Shown here: positions 8,612 through 17,054 of the stretch, one piece after another
How the letters are laid out: the number at the start of each line of letters is the position of its first letter
Numbering within the stretch: position 1 is the stretch's first letter
NCBI RefSeq assembly: GCF_000732635.1
Contig: NZ_JPMD01000015.1
Coordinates: forward strand, 79,180-143,179
Origin: Clostridium sulfidigenes
GTDB taxonomy: Bacteria; Bacillota; Clostridia; Clostridiales; Clostridiaceae
DNA length: 64,000 bases
Direction of reading: 5' to 3'
The notes under the pieces: model-generated
What the model was told of the DNA's origin: nothing
What the model saw: the letters and a program-made list of their open reading frames with translations, nothing else
Databases searched by the model: none
Program-made: the position numbers and the translations under genes

Positions 8612-8663
8612 TTTATTTTATCATGAAAAGTAATGATCAGTAATTGATTAAGGAGTGATATAT

Positions 8664-8783
8664 ATGATTATGCCAACACATATTGTTACAGGAGCAGGAG
8701 TAGTTGAAAATGATAAGAATGTTCAATATCTAGCATATGTTACAAAGCCAGAATTTGACTTGCAAGTTAGTAGAAAGATATAG
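8664..8783 (+). CDS. 39-aa ORF, copy 2 of a direct repeat
   Basis: Second copy of the small ORF at 7451-7570, with the same RBS (AAGGAGTGAT), the same start and a tail changed only by Asn to Lys ('YVTKPEFDLQVSRKI'). About 30 bases upstream are also related between copies. The stop TAG overlaps the RBS (AGGGG) of the following membrane protein gene. Whether it is translated for its own product or is a relic is unclear. Confidence 0.4.
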   Translation: MIMPTHIVTGAGVVENDKNVQYLAYVTKPEFDLQVSRKI

Positions 8784-8796
8784 GGGTAATATTTAG

Positions 8797-9300
8797 ATGA
8801 AAAAAATCTGTTTATTTAATGTAATTTCTATAACTTATATATTAATGATAATTTTATTGATAGCTATAAAATTAGCTTTAAATCTATCACTAATTGGAAA
8901 TTATACTAATACAGCTTTATTTATATTGGGGTTATATCTTGTTATTTTATATATAATTAAAGAAACACAATCTAGTAAAGTGATTGGATATGTGGTGTTT
9001 ATAGCGATCTCATTTTTAGTTATAACTTCTCAGTTATTATTCCTTTCTAAAAAGGAGTTATATTTTCAGGCGCCTAATAGAGCAAATACTATAATAGTTG
9101 TTGAAAAATCATCGCTATTAGATGGTTATAGTACTATATATGAAAAAAAGTATTGGTTATTTAAGAGAAGTGTAAACTGGAATAGGATAGAGGGGCTTAA
9201 TAATTTTTCAAGTGGACAATATACAATTGAATGGATTAGTGAAAGTTCTGCTATTATAAAATGTGCTGGTGAACATTATGGACAAGTTAATATAGATTAA
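8797..9300 (+). CDS. Putative membrane protein, three helices plus external domain
   Basis: A 167-residue protein I do not recognise. Three hydrophobic helices are seen (about residues 10-30, 38-54 and 62-84). A soluble C-terminal domain of about 80 residues follows, with 'NTIIVVEKSSLLDGYSTIYEKKYWLF', given here as 'NTIIVVEKSSL' and 'YEKKYWLF', and an ending 'CAGEHYGQVNID'. With the short Lys-positive N-terminus, the C-terminal domain is probably outside. RBS AGGGG is shared with the stop of the repeated 39-aa ORF. Confidence 0.65.
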   Translation: MKKICLFNVISITYILMIILLIAIKLALNLSLIGNYTNTALFILGLYLVILYIIKETQSSKVIGYVVFIAISFLVITSQLLFLSKKELYFQAPNRANTIIVVEKSSLLDGYSTIYEKKYWLFKRSVNWNRIEGLNNFSSGQYTIEWISESSAIIKCAGEHYGQVNID

Positions 9301-9338
9301 TAGTTTTTCAATTAAGTTATAAAAGGAGAGTATTCATA

Positions 9339-9725
9339 ATGAAAGTTACTTTAAATAATTATTATATAAAAAATTATGAAGATAGAAATAAAAAGCAAAA
9401 TTCAAAAGGAGAATTTTTAAAATTATTGGAAGAATCAAAAGCTAGTAATACTGAAATAAAAACATCAGGTAAAAGGAAAATAGAGTACATACTTGAAGGT
9501 GGTATTATAAAAGTTTATGTTAGTGATGGTAAAAATCCACCTAAGTGTATAAAGAGTATTCCAGCAAAATCTGCATCAAAGGAATTATTGGCAAGAGTGA
9601 AATGCTTAACAATAGCAGATTCTTTATACATTAATGAATTAATGAAGTCTAAAGGGGAATCTGATGAAAAGGTAAGTGGAGATACTGCCATTAATGAAGA
9701 GAGCATGATAAATAATTACGATTAA
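9339..9725 (+). CDS. Conserved-looking hypothetical protein
   Basis: A 128-residue soluble, Lys/Glu/Ser-rich protein with no signal peptide or recognised domain. A central segment 'KIEYILEGGIIKVYVSDG' looks like a beta hairpin, followed by an amphipathic helix 'SKELLARVKCLTIADSLYI'. It has an excellent RBS (AAAAGGAGAG) and normal codon use, so it is likely real. It stands between a membrane protein gene and the XRE regulator's promoter. No function is proposed. Confidence 0.6.
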   Translation: MKVTLNNYYIKNYEDRNKKQNSKGEFLKLLEESKASNTEIKTSGKRKIEYILEGGIIKVYVSDGKNPPKCIKSIPAKSASKELLARVKCLTIADSLYINELMKSKGESDEKVSGDTAINEESMINNYD

Positions 9726-9781
9726 ATTAAATATTTTAGGGGTGATAAGGAAATACGAGAGAGTTAGAATGTTAAGTTTAG

Positions 9782-9836
9782 TTGACAAATTTCCATTTTA
9801 ACTTGATAGAAAAGGTGTTTAGTGTTTAGTATACTA
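9782..9836 (+). promoter_or_regulatory. Promoter and possible operator of the XRE regulator
   Basis: TTGACA (9782-9787) and TTGATA (9803-9808) are -35 candidates. TAGTAT/TATACT around 9827-9835 is the best -10 region (18 bp from TTGATA). The -10 region coincides with the perfect palindrome TAGTATACTA (9827-9836), a natural place for autorepression by the XRE protein encoded just downstream. TTTAGTATACT also occurs in the two strong hcp-type promoters near 56960 and 58835. Confidence 0.45.
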
Positions 9837-9880
9837 TAGCTACAAGTTAACTTGGATTTTAGGAAAGGCTGGTGATAGTT

Positions 9881-10330
9881 ATGTCATTAGGCGAAAAATT
9901 ATTATATTTACGTAAAAAGGAAGGTTTATCTCAGGAGGATGTTGCAGAGAAATTAGGTGTATCTCGACAAACGGTAAGTAAATGGGAGACCGACCAAACG
10001 GTTCCTGAACTTATTAAAGCAAAATTACTAAGTCAACTTTATAATGTAAGTTATGATTATCTTATTAGTGGAAGCCATATTAGTGGTGATGTTACTGGCA
10101 TTGAAATGATAGTTGATGAAATTGATTGGACAGGTGCGTGGAGTAAAAAGTATCCAATTTTGGCTTCATATCAAGGTATAAAAGGGATAAATACTTATAG
10201 TCAGAAAATATCTGAGTTATATGATGCTTTTAAAATTGAGTTTGGGTTTGACGACGTAGATACTGTTTTAGTTTTAAAAGATATTCTTTACCAAAAGTAT
10301 AAAATGGAAAAAAAGAAAAACAACCAATAA
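9881..10330 (+). CDS. XRE family transcriptional regulator
   Basis: A helix-turn-helix of the lambda-repressor type fills residues 1-60: 'LGEKLLYLRKKEGLSQEDVA', then 'LGVSRQTVSKWETDQTVPEL' and 'YNVSYDYLISG'. The remaining 90 residues form a small unknown domain with 'VDEIDWTGAWSKKYPIL'. It should bind an operator, possibly its own promoter palindrome. A GTG at 9872 would add three residues, but AGGAAAGG is only 3 bases from it, whereas GGTGA sits 5 bases before ATG 9881, so the latter is preferred (149 aa). Confidence 0.8.
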   Translation: MSLGEKLLYLRKKEGLSQEDVAEKLGVSRQTVSKWETDQTVPELIKAKLLSQLYNVSYDYLISGSHISGDVTGIEMIVDEIDWTGAWSKKYPILASYQGIKGINTYSQKISELYDAFKIEFGFDDVDTVLVLKDILYQKYKMEKKKNNQ

Positions 10331-10465
10331 GAGCGTAATTTGTGGTAATTTTAATATTAACAAGGTGTATTAGTATATTTTGTAATAAAAATTAATTAAA
10401 TTCCTTTGTCAGTATATAAGTATAAGCATATATTGTTAATGAAGTATTATTTAAAGGGAGAAAAT

Positions 10466-11416
10466 ATGTTATCTAAGGAGAAGTTTATTAAACAATCGCT
10501 AGAATTAAATCTATTCTTTTTAAGAATAATGAAGGAGCATCTAGTTTTTGTTGGTGCATCATTAATGCCTAGATCTCAAAATTACCTTCATTATGCAGAT
10601 ATGTTAAAGGAACAACTAGATGGATTGCTTAGAAAGACTATAAAATTATCTAGTGGAATTATCGATACCAACATTGGTAATACAGGAGAAATAATTACAA
10701 ACTATACACTAGAAGCAGAAAGAGCTACAGAATTTTACACTGGAATTAATATCAATACAAATACAACTGAAATGGAATTATCTTTAGGAGATTATCAAAA
10801 TAGTAAAACTCTAGATGGTTTATCAGAAGAAGTATTTTATTTAAATAAAGAGATTATTCCTGTAGTAAATGAAACAGCTAAGTTAAAAAATAAAATAAAA
10901 GTAAATGTATTAAAGTGCAAGATGTTTACAGGTTCTTATCCCCTTTTAGTGGATCATATTTTAAGAGAAGCAATGTTCTATCTTAGAATGTTAGGAAGGT
11001 TACAAGAAAGAGTTGAGATGGACATTAATAAGGAAATGGCTGATCAGGAAGCTTTCTGGAACAGAATTATGGCTGAACATTCAAAATTTATTAGAGGCTA
11101 TTTAGATCCAACAGAAGAGGAATTATTTAATGTTGCTGACATGTTTGGTAAGCAATTTGATAGATTGACAGAAGAAGCACTTACTATGCACGATAATACA
11201 ATTTCATTAGCACATATATCCACTGTGACTGAGGAGAGTAGAGAGGCCACTAAAGACATTAGAGATTTCAAGATGAAAGGAACAGAAGGATTATTAAATT
11301 GTAAGATTAAGTCCATAATTTTACCGCTCTTAGGAGATCATGTTCTAAGAGAAGCAAATCATTATCTAAGATTGCTAAATAATTACAAAACAAAAACATA
11401 TTCTTCATATAGATAA
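10466..11416 (+). CDS. DUF2935 family hemerythrin-like helical protein
   Basis: A 316-residue all-helical protein built from two related halves, the DUF2935 pattern. Each half has His/Glu-bearing helices: 'FFLRIMKEHLVFVG' and 'DHILREAMFYLRML', then 'AFWNRIMAEHSKFIRGYLDPTE' (key residues E, H and the LDPTE turn) and 'DHVLREANHYLRLL'. The repeated E-x2-H pattern suggests a di-metal site as in hemerythrin or ferritin-like folds. Relatives are common in Clostridium and Bacillus; their role is not established. Start at 10466 is chosen for AAAGGGAG six bases upstream; an upstream TTG at 10406 has no RBS. Confidence 0.75.
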   Translation: MLSKEKFIKQSLELNLFFLRIMKEHLVFVGASLMPRSQNYLHYADMLKEQLDGLLRKTIKLSSGIIDTNIGNTGEIITNYTLEAERATEFYTGININTNTTEMELSLGDYQNSKTLDGLSEEVFYLNKEIIPVVNETAKLKNKIKVNVLKCKMFTGSYPLLVDHILREAMFYLRMLGRLQERVEMDINKEMADQEAFWNRIMAEHSKFIRGYLDPTEEELFNVADMFGKQFDRLTEEALTMHDNTISLAHISTVTEESREATKDIRDFKMKGTEGLLNCKIKSIILPLLGDHVLREANHYLRLLNNYKTKTYSSYR

Positions 11417-11443
11417 AATTGATATAGGAATAAATGGGTTTCT

Positions 11444-11490
11444 AAAATACTGTGAAATTTAGTGATGAATTTTACGGTATTTTTATTTTT
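11444..11490 (+). terminator. Terminator after DUF2935 gene
   Basis: Imperfect stem AAAATACTGTGAAATT with AATTTTACGGTATTTT, loop of about 8 bases, then TTATTTTTC. It separates the DUF2935 gene from the MATE unit. Confidence 0.65.
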
Positions 11491-11652
11491 CAATAATTAA
11501 CTTGTAAATAAGCTACTTATAATTTATATGGTATAATTTACATATAATAAGCGTGCAAAATGGTATTGAATATAGGCGATTAATTTATCATATGCATTAA
11601 TAAAGTCAAAGAAAATATTTTTAGTTTGGTATTATGAAGTTAAATGGATAAT

Positions 11653-11720
11653 TTTACAAAAATTCTTGAAGTGTATTTTAATAAATGATACCCTTGTATT
11701 ATCCCCTATGGGGGGATAAT
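11653..11720 (+). promoter_or_regulatory. Promoter with CsoR/FrmR-type operator for MATE-csoR unit
   Basis: TTTACA (11653-11658) and TTTAAT (11677-11682), spacing 18, form a plausible promoter. Just downstream lies a perfect 9-bp inverted repeat, ATTATCCCC (11698-11706) and GGGGATAAT (11712-11720), separated by TATGG. The A/T-rich flanks with inner C4/G4 tracts match the known style of CsoR/FrmR/RcnR-family operators. The unit encodes such a repressor as its second gene, so autoregulation is expected. Confidence 0.75.
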
Positions 11721-11735
11721 ATAAGGAGGGATAGA

Positions 11736-13061
11736 ATGAATTGGGTAAAGAAAAATAAAGATAATATTATTACTATATTTTTATTATCAATTCCTGTAAT
11801 AGTAGAAAATATTCTTCAAACACTACTGGGAACGGTAGATACCTACTTTGCAGGACAGATTAATGATAGTGCAATTGCAGCAATTAGTGTAACTAATTTA
11901 ATTGTTAATGTGTTCATTGCTTTTTATACTGCTATAAGTATAGGAACTAACGCAATTATTTCAAGAAATGTTGGGAGATGTGATTTTGAGGAAGCAAATG
12001 CCACCATAAAACAATCCAATATATTAGGTATTATAATAGGAATATTGGTTGGAGCAGTCAATTTAATATTTTATAAACCGATATTAATGATTTCAGGTGC
12101 TTCAAATGAAATATTAAGTTATACAGTACCATATTATATGGTTGTTGCAGTACCATCAGTATTTCTTTGCTTATCACTTATTCTATCAAGCTGTTTAAGA
12201 GCAACTAAAGATACTAGTACACCAATGATAGCAACAGGGATTGCTAATGTGTTAAATATATTTTTAAATTACATTTTTATAAAATTAGGATTGGAGATTC
12301 TGGGGTTAGGTTTAGCTACAACTATTTCACGTATGATAAATGTTTTGATTCTTACATTAAAGCTAGTAAATGGTAGTGTTATTAAGCTTGATTTGATAAA
12401 TATAAAGATTAAAAAAGATATAATTAAATCCATCATGAGAATTGGAATACCAGCTGGAATTGAAAAATTAGTTATGAGATTAGGTCAATTAGTATACAAT
12501 AGCATGATTATTTCTATTGGTATATCAGCATATGTAGCCCATAATATAGCAGGCAATATTGAAAGCTATTCCTATATACCTGCAATGGGTTTGGGGGTTG
12601 CTACAGCTACTCTTGTTGGTATAAGTCTTGGAGAAGATAATACTAAGAAAGCTAAAAATATTGTTATTTTATCGGATTTCATCGCAACTATTTTTATGGT
12701 TTGTATTGGAATTATATTTTTTATATTTGCCCCACAATTTGCAAGGATATTTACAGATACAAAAGAAATACAAGAAATGGTTGTAAAAGTATTAAGGTTG
12801 ATTGCGCTATTTCAGCCATTTGCAGCAATTACCCAAGTATTTACCAGTGCATTGCAAGGTGCTGGAGATACAAAGTTTCCAATGTATGCAACACTAATAG
12901 GAATTTGGTGTGGAAGAGTAGTAATTGGATATTTACTAGGAGTAACATTTAGATTTGGATTATTGGGAGTATGGCTTGGGTATGCTTTAGATATTACAAT
13001 TAGAGGTATAATTTTATTAAAACGTTTCTTAAGTGGAAAGTGGCAGAAAATCAACATATAA
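11736..13061 (+). CDS. MATE family efflux transporter
   Basis: A 441-residue multidrug/toxin extrusion type transporter with about 12 hydrophobic helices. Family features include 'SIPVIVENILQTLLGTVDTYFAGQI', given in parts as 'SIPVIVENILQTLL' and 'VDTYFAGQI', then 'ALQGAGDTKFPMYATLIG' and 'GVWLGYALDITIRGIIL'. It would export an organic cation or drug with Na+ or H+ influx. ATG 11736 has AAGGAGGG upstream; an ORF extension to 11685 overlaps the operator and is rejected. It is the first gene of a two-gene unit with a CsoR-type repressor, an uncommon partner for a MATE exporter. Confidence 0.85.
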   Translation: MNWVKKNKDNIITIFLLSIPVIVENILQTLLGTVDTYFAGQINDSAIAAISVTNLIVNVFIAFYTAISIGTNAIISRNVGRCDFEEANATIKQSNILGIIIGILVGAVNLIFYKPILMISGASNEILSYTVPYYMVVAVPSVFLCLSLILSSCLRATKDTSTPMIATGIANVLNIFLNYIFIKLGLEILGLGLATTISRMINVLILTLKLVNGSVIKLDLINIKIKKDIIKSIMRIGIPAGIEKLVMRLGQLVYNSMIISIGISAYVAHNIAGNIESYSYIPAMGLGVATATLVGISLGEDNTKKAKNIVILSDFIATIFMVCIGIIFFIFAPQFARIFTDTKEIQEMVVKVLRLIALFQPFAAITQVFTSALQGAGDTKFPMYATLIGIWCGRVVIGYLLGVTFRFGLLGVWLGYALDITIRGIILLKRFLSGKWQKINI

Positions 13062-13089
13062 TTAAAATATAACAAAAGGAGATAAATTT

Positions 13090-13377
13090 ATGAGTGATGA
13101 ATATGGACATAACCATACACATAAAAATACTAAAGCTGTAATAAATAGATTATCAAGAGCTATAGGACATTTAGAGGCAGTGAAAAAGATGGTTGAGGAG
13201 GGTCGTGATTGCAGTGAAGTATTAGTACAGGTCTCAGCAGTGAAATCTGCAATTAATAATATTGGTAAAATAATTTTACAAGATCATATTGAAAATTGTG
13301 TTGTTGATGCTGTAGAAACAGGAGATAAAAAAGTTCTCACAGATTTAAATGATGCAATAGGTAAATTTATTAAGTAA
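13090..13377 (+). CDS. CsoR/FrmR/RcnR family metal- or thiol-responsive repressor
   Basis: A 95-residue all-helical repressor of the DUF156 family. The copper-sensor triad is present: Cys41 in 'GRDCSEVL', then His66 and Cys70 in 'QDHIENC', the C-H-x3-C pattern of CsoR. The N-terminus also has a His cluster 'GHNHTH' as in RcnR/FrmR-like members, so the inducer could be Cu(I), another metal, or an aldehyde or sulfur species. It is 28 bp downstream of the MATE gene with its own RBS (AAAAGGAG). It most likely represses the operator at 11698-11720. Confidence 0.85.
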   Translation: MSDEYGHNHTHKNTKAVINRLSRAIGHLEAVKKMVEEGRDCSEVLVQVSAVKSAINNIGKIILQDHIENCVVDAVETGDKKVLTDLNDAIGKFIK

Positions 13378-13417
13378 ATCCTAAAATATTTTTAATAATA
13401 CTAATTACAATTAGTTT

Positions 13418-13460
13418 AAATATCACATGTTCTAAAAGGAATGTGTGATATTTTTTCATT
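13418..13460 (+). terminator. Terminator of MATE-csoR unit
   Basis: Stem AAATATCACA (from 13418) with TGTGATATTT (to about 13452), loop containing TCTAAAAGGA, followed by TTTTTTCATTT. The next 200 bases up to the following gene show no other clear element. Confidence 0.7.
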
Positions 13461-13661
13461 TAATAGCCAAGCTATATTACAATTCAAACATTGAAATGTA
13501 AATAATTAATGTTGGAAATAGAATTGTAGAAATTAGAAGAATGTGATATATTTAGGACTTTCATTAAAATTATATGTTATAATTTTCTTAAAGAATTATT
13601 TGTAATTAATTTAAATATATAGTAATTATTCAAAAATAGATATATTAGGGAGATTTATATT

Positions 13662-14444
13662 ATGAAGGCAGAATTATATGAAAAAATGTTGGAAACTGAA
13701 TTGAAATATATAAAATGTTTTTCAGATTATGCTGAACTGAAGAAATCAATCATTTTCACAGACAAAAAACTACTTGATATGTACATGCATAATTTCACTT
13801 TTCTCAAAGAGTCAATGGAGATGGGGGAACTAAGAAGCTTTATTGAAAATAAGCTTGGTGAAATGCAAAAGTCAAATAATGAACATTTACATATCATGAT
13901 GAATTATAGTGTGAAATGGGATGAGTTAAAAAACTTGATTCAAGAGCCTGAGATTACAGAATACTGTTTTATGGCTATAGAGCCAAAAGATTTTAAGAAA
14001 TTAAAAGTAAAAGATGATTGCATAGCTTTAAAAGCAGATACTCTTGAAATACTTGATGATGGATACAAAGCAGATGTACAGGCCAATAAGGCAGCTATGG
14101 GAGAAGAGTTTGTTATAAAAAGAAGCAAAAGAAAGATGGAAGTATATAAGGACAATCCTGATTTGAACCTTTATGTATGCTACAAGGGAAAGGAACCTAT
14201 AGGTAAATGTGAGCTTTTCATAAAAGATGGCATTGCAAAGATTGAGGATTTTGATAGTATTGAGGAATTTCAAAAACAAGGATATGGTACTTCTATGTTG
14301 CATAAATTGCTAGAAGAATCTCTTAATGCAGGAGCTGATATAGCATACTTAATAACAGACAATTTCGATACAGCAAAGGATATGTATAAAAAATGTGGAT
14401 TCTCAATATGCGGTATTAAGACATCTATATTATTTATAAGGTAG
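13662..14444 (+). CDS. GNAT acetyltransferase with an N-terminal helical domain
   Basis: A 260-residue protein. The first 120 residues are helix-rich and unrecognised. The C-terminal GNAT domain (about 145-260) has 'LNLYVCYKGKEPIGKCELFI', 'AKIEDFDSIEEFQKQGYGTS' with motif A 'QKQGYGTSMLHKL', and 'TDNFDTAKDMYKKCGFSICG' as motif B. Similar two-part proteins are found in Firmicutes, but the substrate is unknown. RBS AGGGAG, 10 bases upstream. Single-gene unit. Confidence 0.8.
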   Translation: MKAELYEKMLETELKYIKCFSDYAELKKSIIFTDKKLLDMYMHNFTFLKESMEMGELRSFIENKLGEMQKSNNEHLHIMMNYSVKWDELKNLIQEPEITEYCFMAIEPKDFKKLKVKDDCIALKADTLEILDDGYKADVQANKAAMGEEFVIKRSKRKMEVYKDNPDLNLYVCYKGKEPIGKCELFIKDGIAKIEDFDSIEEFQKQGYGTSMLHKLLEESLNAGADIAYLITDNFDTAKDMYKKCGFSICGIKTSILFIR

Positions 14445-14489
14445 TTATAGATTATAACATGAATTAAAGTAGATAGTTGGGGAGGAAAT

Positions 14490-14954
14490 ATGAATATGAT
14501 TAATATTGTAAAGGCAGAATTAATAGATTCTAAAGTTATAACTGAAATTAAGAAACTTGCATACAATGATGAAACATGCAGATTTGGACCAGGAAGGGAT
14601 GGTGGTCCTTCAGGATATGATTCAGAAGAAGAAACACGAAGACTTATTAAAAATTATTTATGCTATAAGATTATCCTTGATAATGATATAATTGGATTCT
14701 TTTGGCTACATGGAGTAGATCAAGAGTTTTATGAATTGGAAGATCTATGTATTCATCCGAAATATCATAATAAAGGTTTTGGATTTAAGACTATGAGGCT
14801 AATGGAAGAAATGCATCCGCAGATAAAAAGATGGATATTGGGAACTCCTTATTATAGTGTAAGAAATCAATATTTATATGAAAAAGCTGGTTATAAAAAA
14901 ACTGGACAATCAGAAGATGGATTTCTGTTCTTTTATGAAAAATTAATTTGTTAA
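14490..14954 (+). CDS. GNAT family N-acetyltransferase
   Basis: A 154-residue GNAT. The core strand is 'KIILDNDIIGFFWLHG', followed by 'YELEDLCIHPKYHNKGFGFK' with motif A 'YHNKGFGFKTMRLM', then motif B 'YSVRNQYLYEKAGYKKTGQS'. The N-terminal region 'TCRFGPGRDGGPSGYDSEEE' is Gly-rich and may shape the acceptor site. Substrate unknown. RBS GGGGAGG directly upstream of ATG. Confidence 0.85.
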   Translation: MNMINIVKAELIDSKVITEIKKLAYNDETCRFGPGRDGGPSGYDSEEETRRLIKNYLCYKIILDNDIIGFFWLHGVDQEFYELEDLCIHPKYHNKGFGFKTMRLMEEMHPQIKRWILGTPYYSVRNQYLYEKAGYKKTGQSEDGFLFFYEKLIC

Positions 14955-15085
14955 ACTATAAAGTTGTATATCAAAGATGATTTAATAAGAACTTCTAAAA
15001 CATTACTAATAATGTTTTAATAATGGTCAATGAAGCATTGAAGATATTAACTAAATTTTGTTTTAAGCAAAAAGGGGTAAAGATT

Positions 15086-15310
15086 ATGAAAGAAAAAATA
15101 AAAAAACTTTTAGGTGCAAACATGGACATAGATTTAACAAGTAATGGCAAGGTTGATTGGAAGCAAAGCTGTTGTCCTTGGAATGAAAAAGAAGGTTCTA
15201 ATACACATAAATGTGCAGTGAAAAATACTTCAATATGTGAATATTTTTATGGTATTGAGTACCTCGATACAGTAATTTGTTGTTTTCCTAATGAAAATAC
15301 CAATAGATGA
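15086..15310 (+). CDS. Small Cys-rich hypothetical protein
   Basis: A 74-residue protein with seven Cys: 'SCCPWNEKEG', 'HKCAVKNTSICEYFYG' and 'VICCFPNE'. The pattern suggests a metal-binding or Fe-S site; no signal peptide is present, so it should be cytoplasmic. ATG 15086 follows AAGGGGT by 7 bases; the open frame extends upstream to 15023 without an RBS. I do not recognise a named family. It sits between two GNAT genes. Confidence 0.65.
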   Translation: MKEKIKKLLGANMDIDLTSNGKVDWKQSCCPWNEKEGSNTHKCAVKNTSICEYFYGIEYLDTVICCFPNENTNR

Positions 15311-15419
15311 TATATAACTAAAAGTAAATATCATATAACTATCTTTATATAGTGAAAGTTTTAAATGAACTTGAAGACAATTTATGGTATGTTAGATTAC
15401 AAATTTGAGGGGGAGAAAT

Positions 15420-15905
15420 ATGAATTTTATCGTATCTACTGGAGAAGTTGATAATGTAATTAATATTATGAAAGAAGTCGCTTCTTGGGGACGCTCTGTT
15501 GGATTAAATGTATGGAAGGATGAACACCTTACAAAAGAAAAATTAATGGTAAATGTTATGGAAGAAGATTTTTGTGTGGGAAAAGTTTCAGGAGCTAATG
15601 CATGTTGTATGATATTGCAATGGAGTGATACTTTCTTTTGGCCAAATTCAAAGGAAAATGAAGCTGGATATATACATAAACTGTGCGTGAGAAGAGAGTA
15701 TGCAGGACTGGGTCTACCAGGCAAAATGGTTAAATTTGCAATAGAAGAATGTAAAAAAAGAAATATTAAATACTTAAGATTAGATACAGGATGGAATAAT
15801 AAGAAATTATGTAATCTTTATAAGAGTCTAGGATTTGAGATAGTTGATAAATTCTTATTAGATAATAGTGGAGCATTTGCATTATTTGAGATGAAAATAG
15901 AATAA
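15420..15905 (+). CDS. GNAT family N-acetyltransferase
   Basis: A 161-residue GNAT. 'GYIHKLCVRREYAGLGLPGK' carries motif A with an unusual 'GLGLPGKMV' loop, and 'WNNKKLCNLYKSLGFEIVDK' is motif B. The middle segment 'DTFFWPNSKENEAG' is often seen in toxin or antibiotic-type GNATs. Substrate unknown. The ATG at 15420 has GAGGGGGAG immediately before it; an in-frame TTG at 15405 would remove the RBS. The next 500 bases hold a broken GNAT. Confidence 0.85.
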   Translation: MNFIVSTGEVDNVINIMKEVASWGRSVGLNVWKDEHLTKEKLMVNVMEEDFCVGKVSGANACCMILQWSDTFFWPNSKENEAGYIHKLCVRREYAGLGLPGKMVKFAIEECKKRNIKYLRLDTGWNNKKLCNLYKSLGFEIVDKFLLDNSGAFALFEMKIE

Positions 15906-15954
15906 ATAGACTATTGAAATTTGTAATGGCAAGCATTTTCATGTTCAATATTGA

Positions 15955-16371
15955 CCTATATTTGAAATAACAACAGGAGAATTCATTGGCTGCTGTGGTG
16001 TACGCCCATTTAAATCTAAACAACACTCATATGAAATTGGTTTTCATCTTCGTAAAAGATACTGGGGTCAAGGTTATGCCCATGAAGCAGCAAAAACAGT
16101 AATCAATTATTGTTTTTCTAAATTAAATGCAGACAAGCTTTTTGCAGGACATCACCCACAAAATGTTGGATCTAAAAAACTTTTAGTACGCTTAGGTTTT
16201 GAATATATAGGAGATAATTTCTATGAACCAACAGGATTATATTTATGGAATTTAGAAACAGAAAAATGGGTTAGTATATTGGAAAAATATTTTCATATAT
16301 ATCTTAAAAAAGATATTTACTACAATCAACATGAACAGTATAATAGATTGTTTTTATTAGTAAATAAATAG
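15955..16371 (+). pseudogene. 5'-truncated GNAT acetyltransferase
   Basis: From an in-frame TGA at 15952-15954 to TAG at 16371 there is an open frame without a start or RBS. It begins 'FEITTGEFIGCCGVRPF' and continues with 'YEIGFHLRKRYWGQGYAHEA' (motif A) and 'NVGSKKLLVRLGFEYIGDN' (motif B). The C-terminal 45 residues are extra. About the first 60-70 residues of a RimJ/RimL-type protein are missing. The codon choice around 15985-16010 looks more GC-rich than the neighbours, which may point to a foreign source. Confidence 0.75.
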
Positions 16372-16405
16372 AAAAAATTTGAAGTATAAGGAGTATTGAT
16401 AAAAT

Positions 16406-17017
16406 ATGCATAATCTTATAAATGCTATTCCGTTATATAATTTCTTAAAATATTGTAATAACAATTCCTCTGAAAAAATAATATTAGACTGTGGAGCAGG
16501 GGGTTCTAATCCACCTCTTTCTTTGTTTTATGAATTTGGATATGAAACCTATGGAATCGAAATATCTGAAGAACAATTAGAAAAGGCAAGAGCATTTTGT
16601 ATAGAACATAATACAGATTTAAATATTATATTTGGTGATATGAGAAAAATACCTTTTGAAAATGAGTTTTTTAATTTTTTGTATTCTTATAATACGTCTG
16701 TTCATATGAAAAAAGAAGATTTCTCACTTGCTTTATCAGAATTTTATCGAGTGTTAAAACCTGGAGGACTATGCTATGTGAATTTTTTAGGTGAAGAGTG
16801 TGATACTTATGGCATAGGAAAAGAAATTGGTGAAGGGGAGTTTTTACAAATTGAAGATAATGATGAAGTGATCTATTGTCATTATAAGGATAACGAAATT
16901 GAGCAAGCCCTTACAAAATTTGAAGTTATATATAAGGAAAAGAAATCAGTAAAAAGAAATATCGATGATAGAGAAAATACATCAGTTTATCTTGAATATA
17001 TACTAGTGAAAAAGTAA
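16406..17017 (+). CDS. Class I SAM-dependent methyltransferase
   Basis: A 203-residue methyltransferase. Motif I is 'ILDCGAGGSNPPLSLF' (about residues 27-42), motif II is 'YGIEISEEQLEKAR', motif III is 'FGDMRKIPFENEFFNFLYSY' and motif post-IV is 'YRVLKPGGLCYVNF'. This is the UbiE/COQ5-like small-molecule class. Acceptor unknown. RBS AAGGAG, 13 bases before the ATG. It is followed 37 bp later by a GNAT gene. Confidence 0.85.
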   Translation: MHNLINAIPLYNFLKYCNNNSSEKIILDCGAGGSNPPLSLFYEFGYETYGIEISEEQLEKARAFCIEHNTDLNIIFGDMRKIPFENEFFNFLYSYNTSVHMKKEDFSLALSEFYRVLKPGGLCYVNFLGEECDTYGIGKEIGEGEFLQIEDNDEVIYCHYKDNEIEQALTKFEVIYKEKKSVKRNIDDRENTSVYLEYILVKK

Positions 17018-17054
17018 TTGAATAAGATTAGTTGTATAATTGGGGGATGAATCA

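Noticed and set aside
12812..13075. An 87-codon minus-strand frame within the MATE gene
   Set aside because: The plus-strand frame has clear MATE helices and motifs, and the antisense frame has no RBS or recognisable domain.
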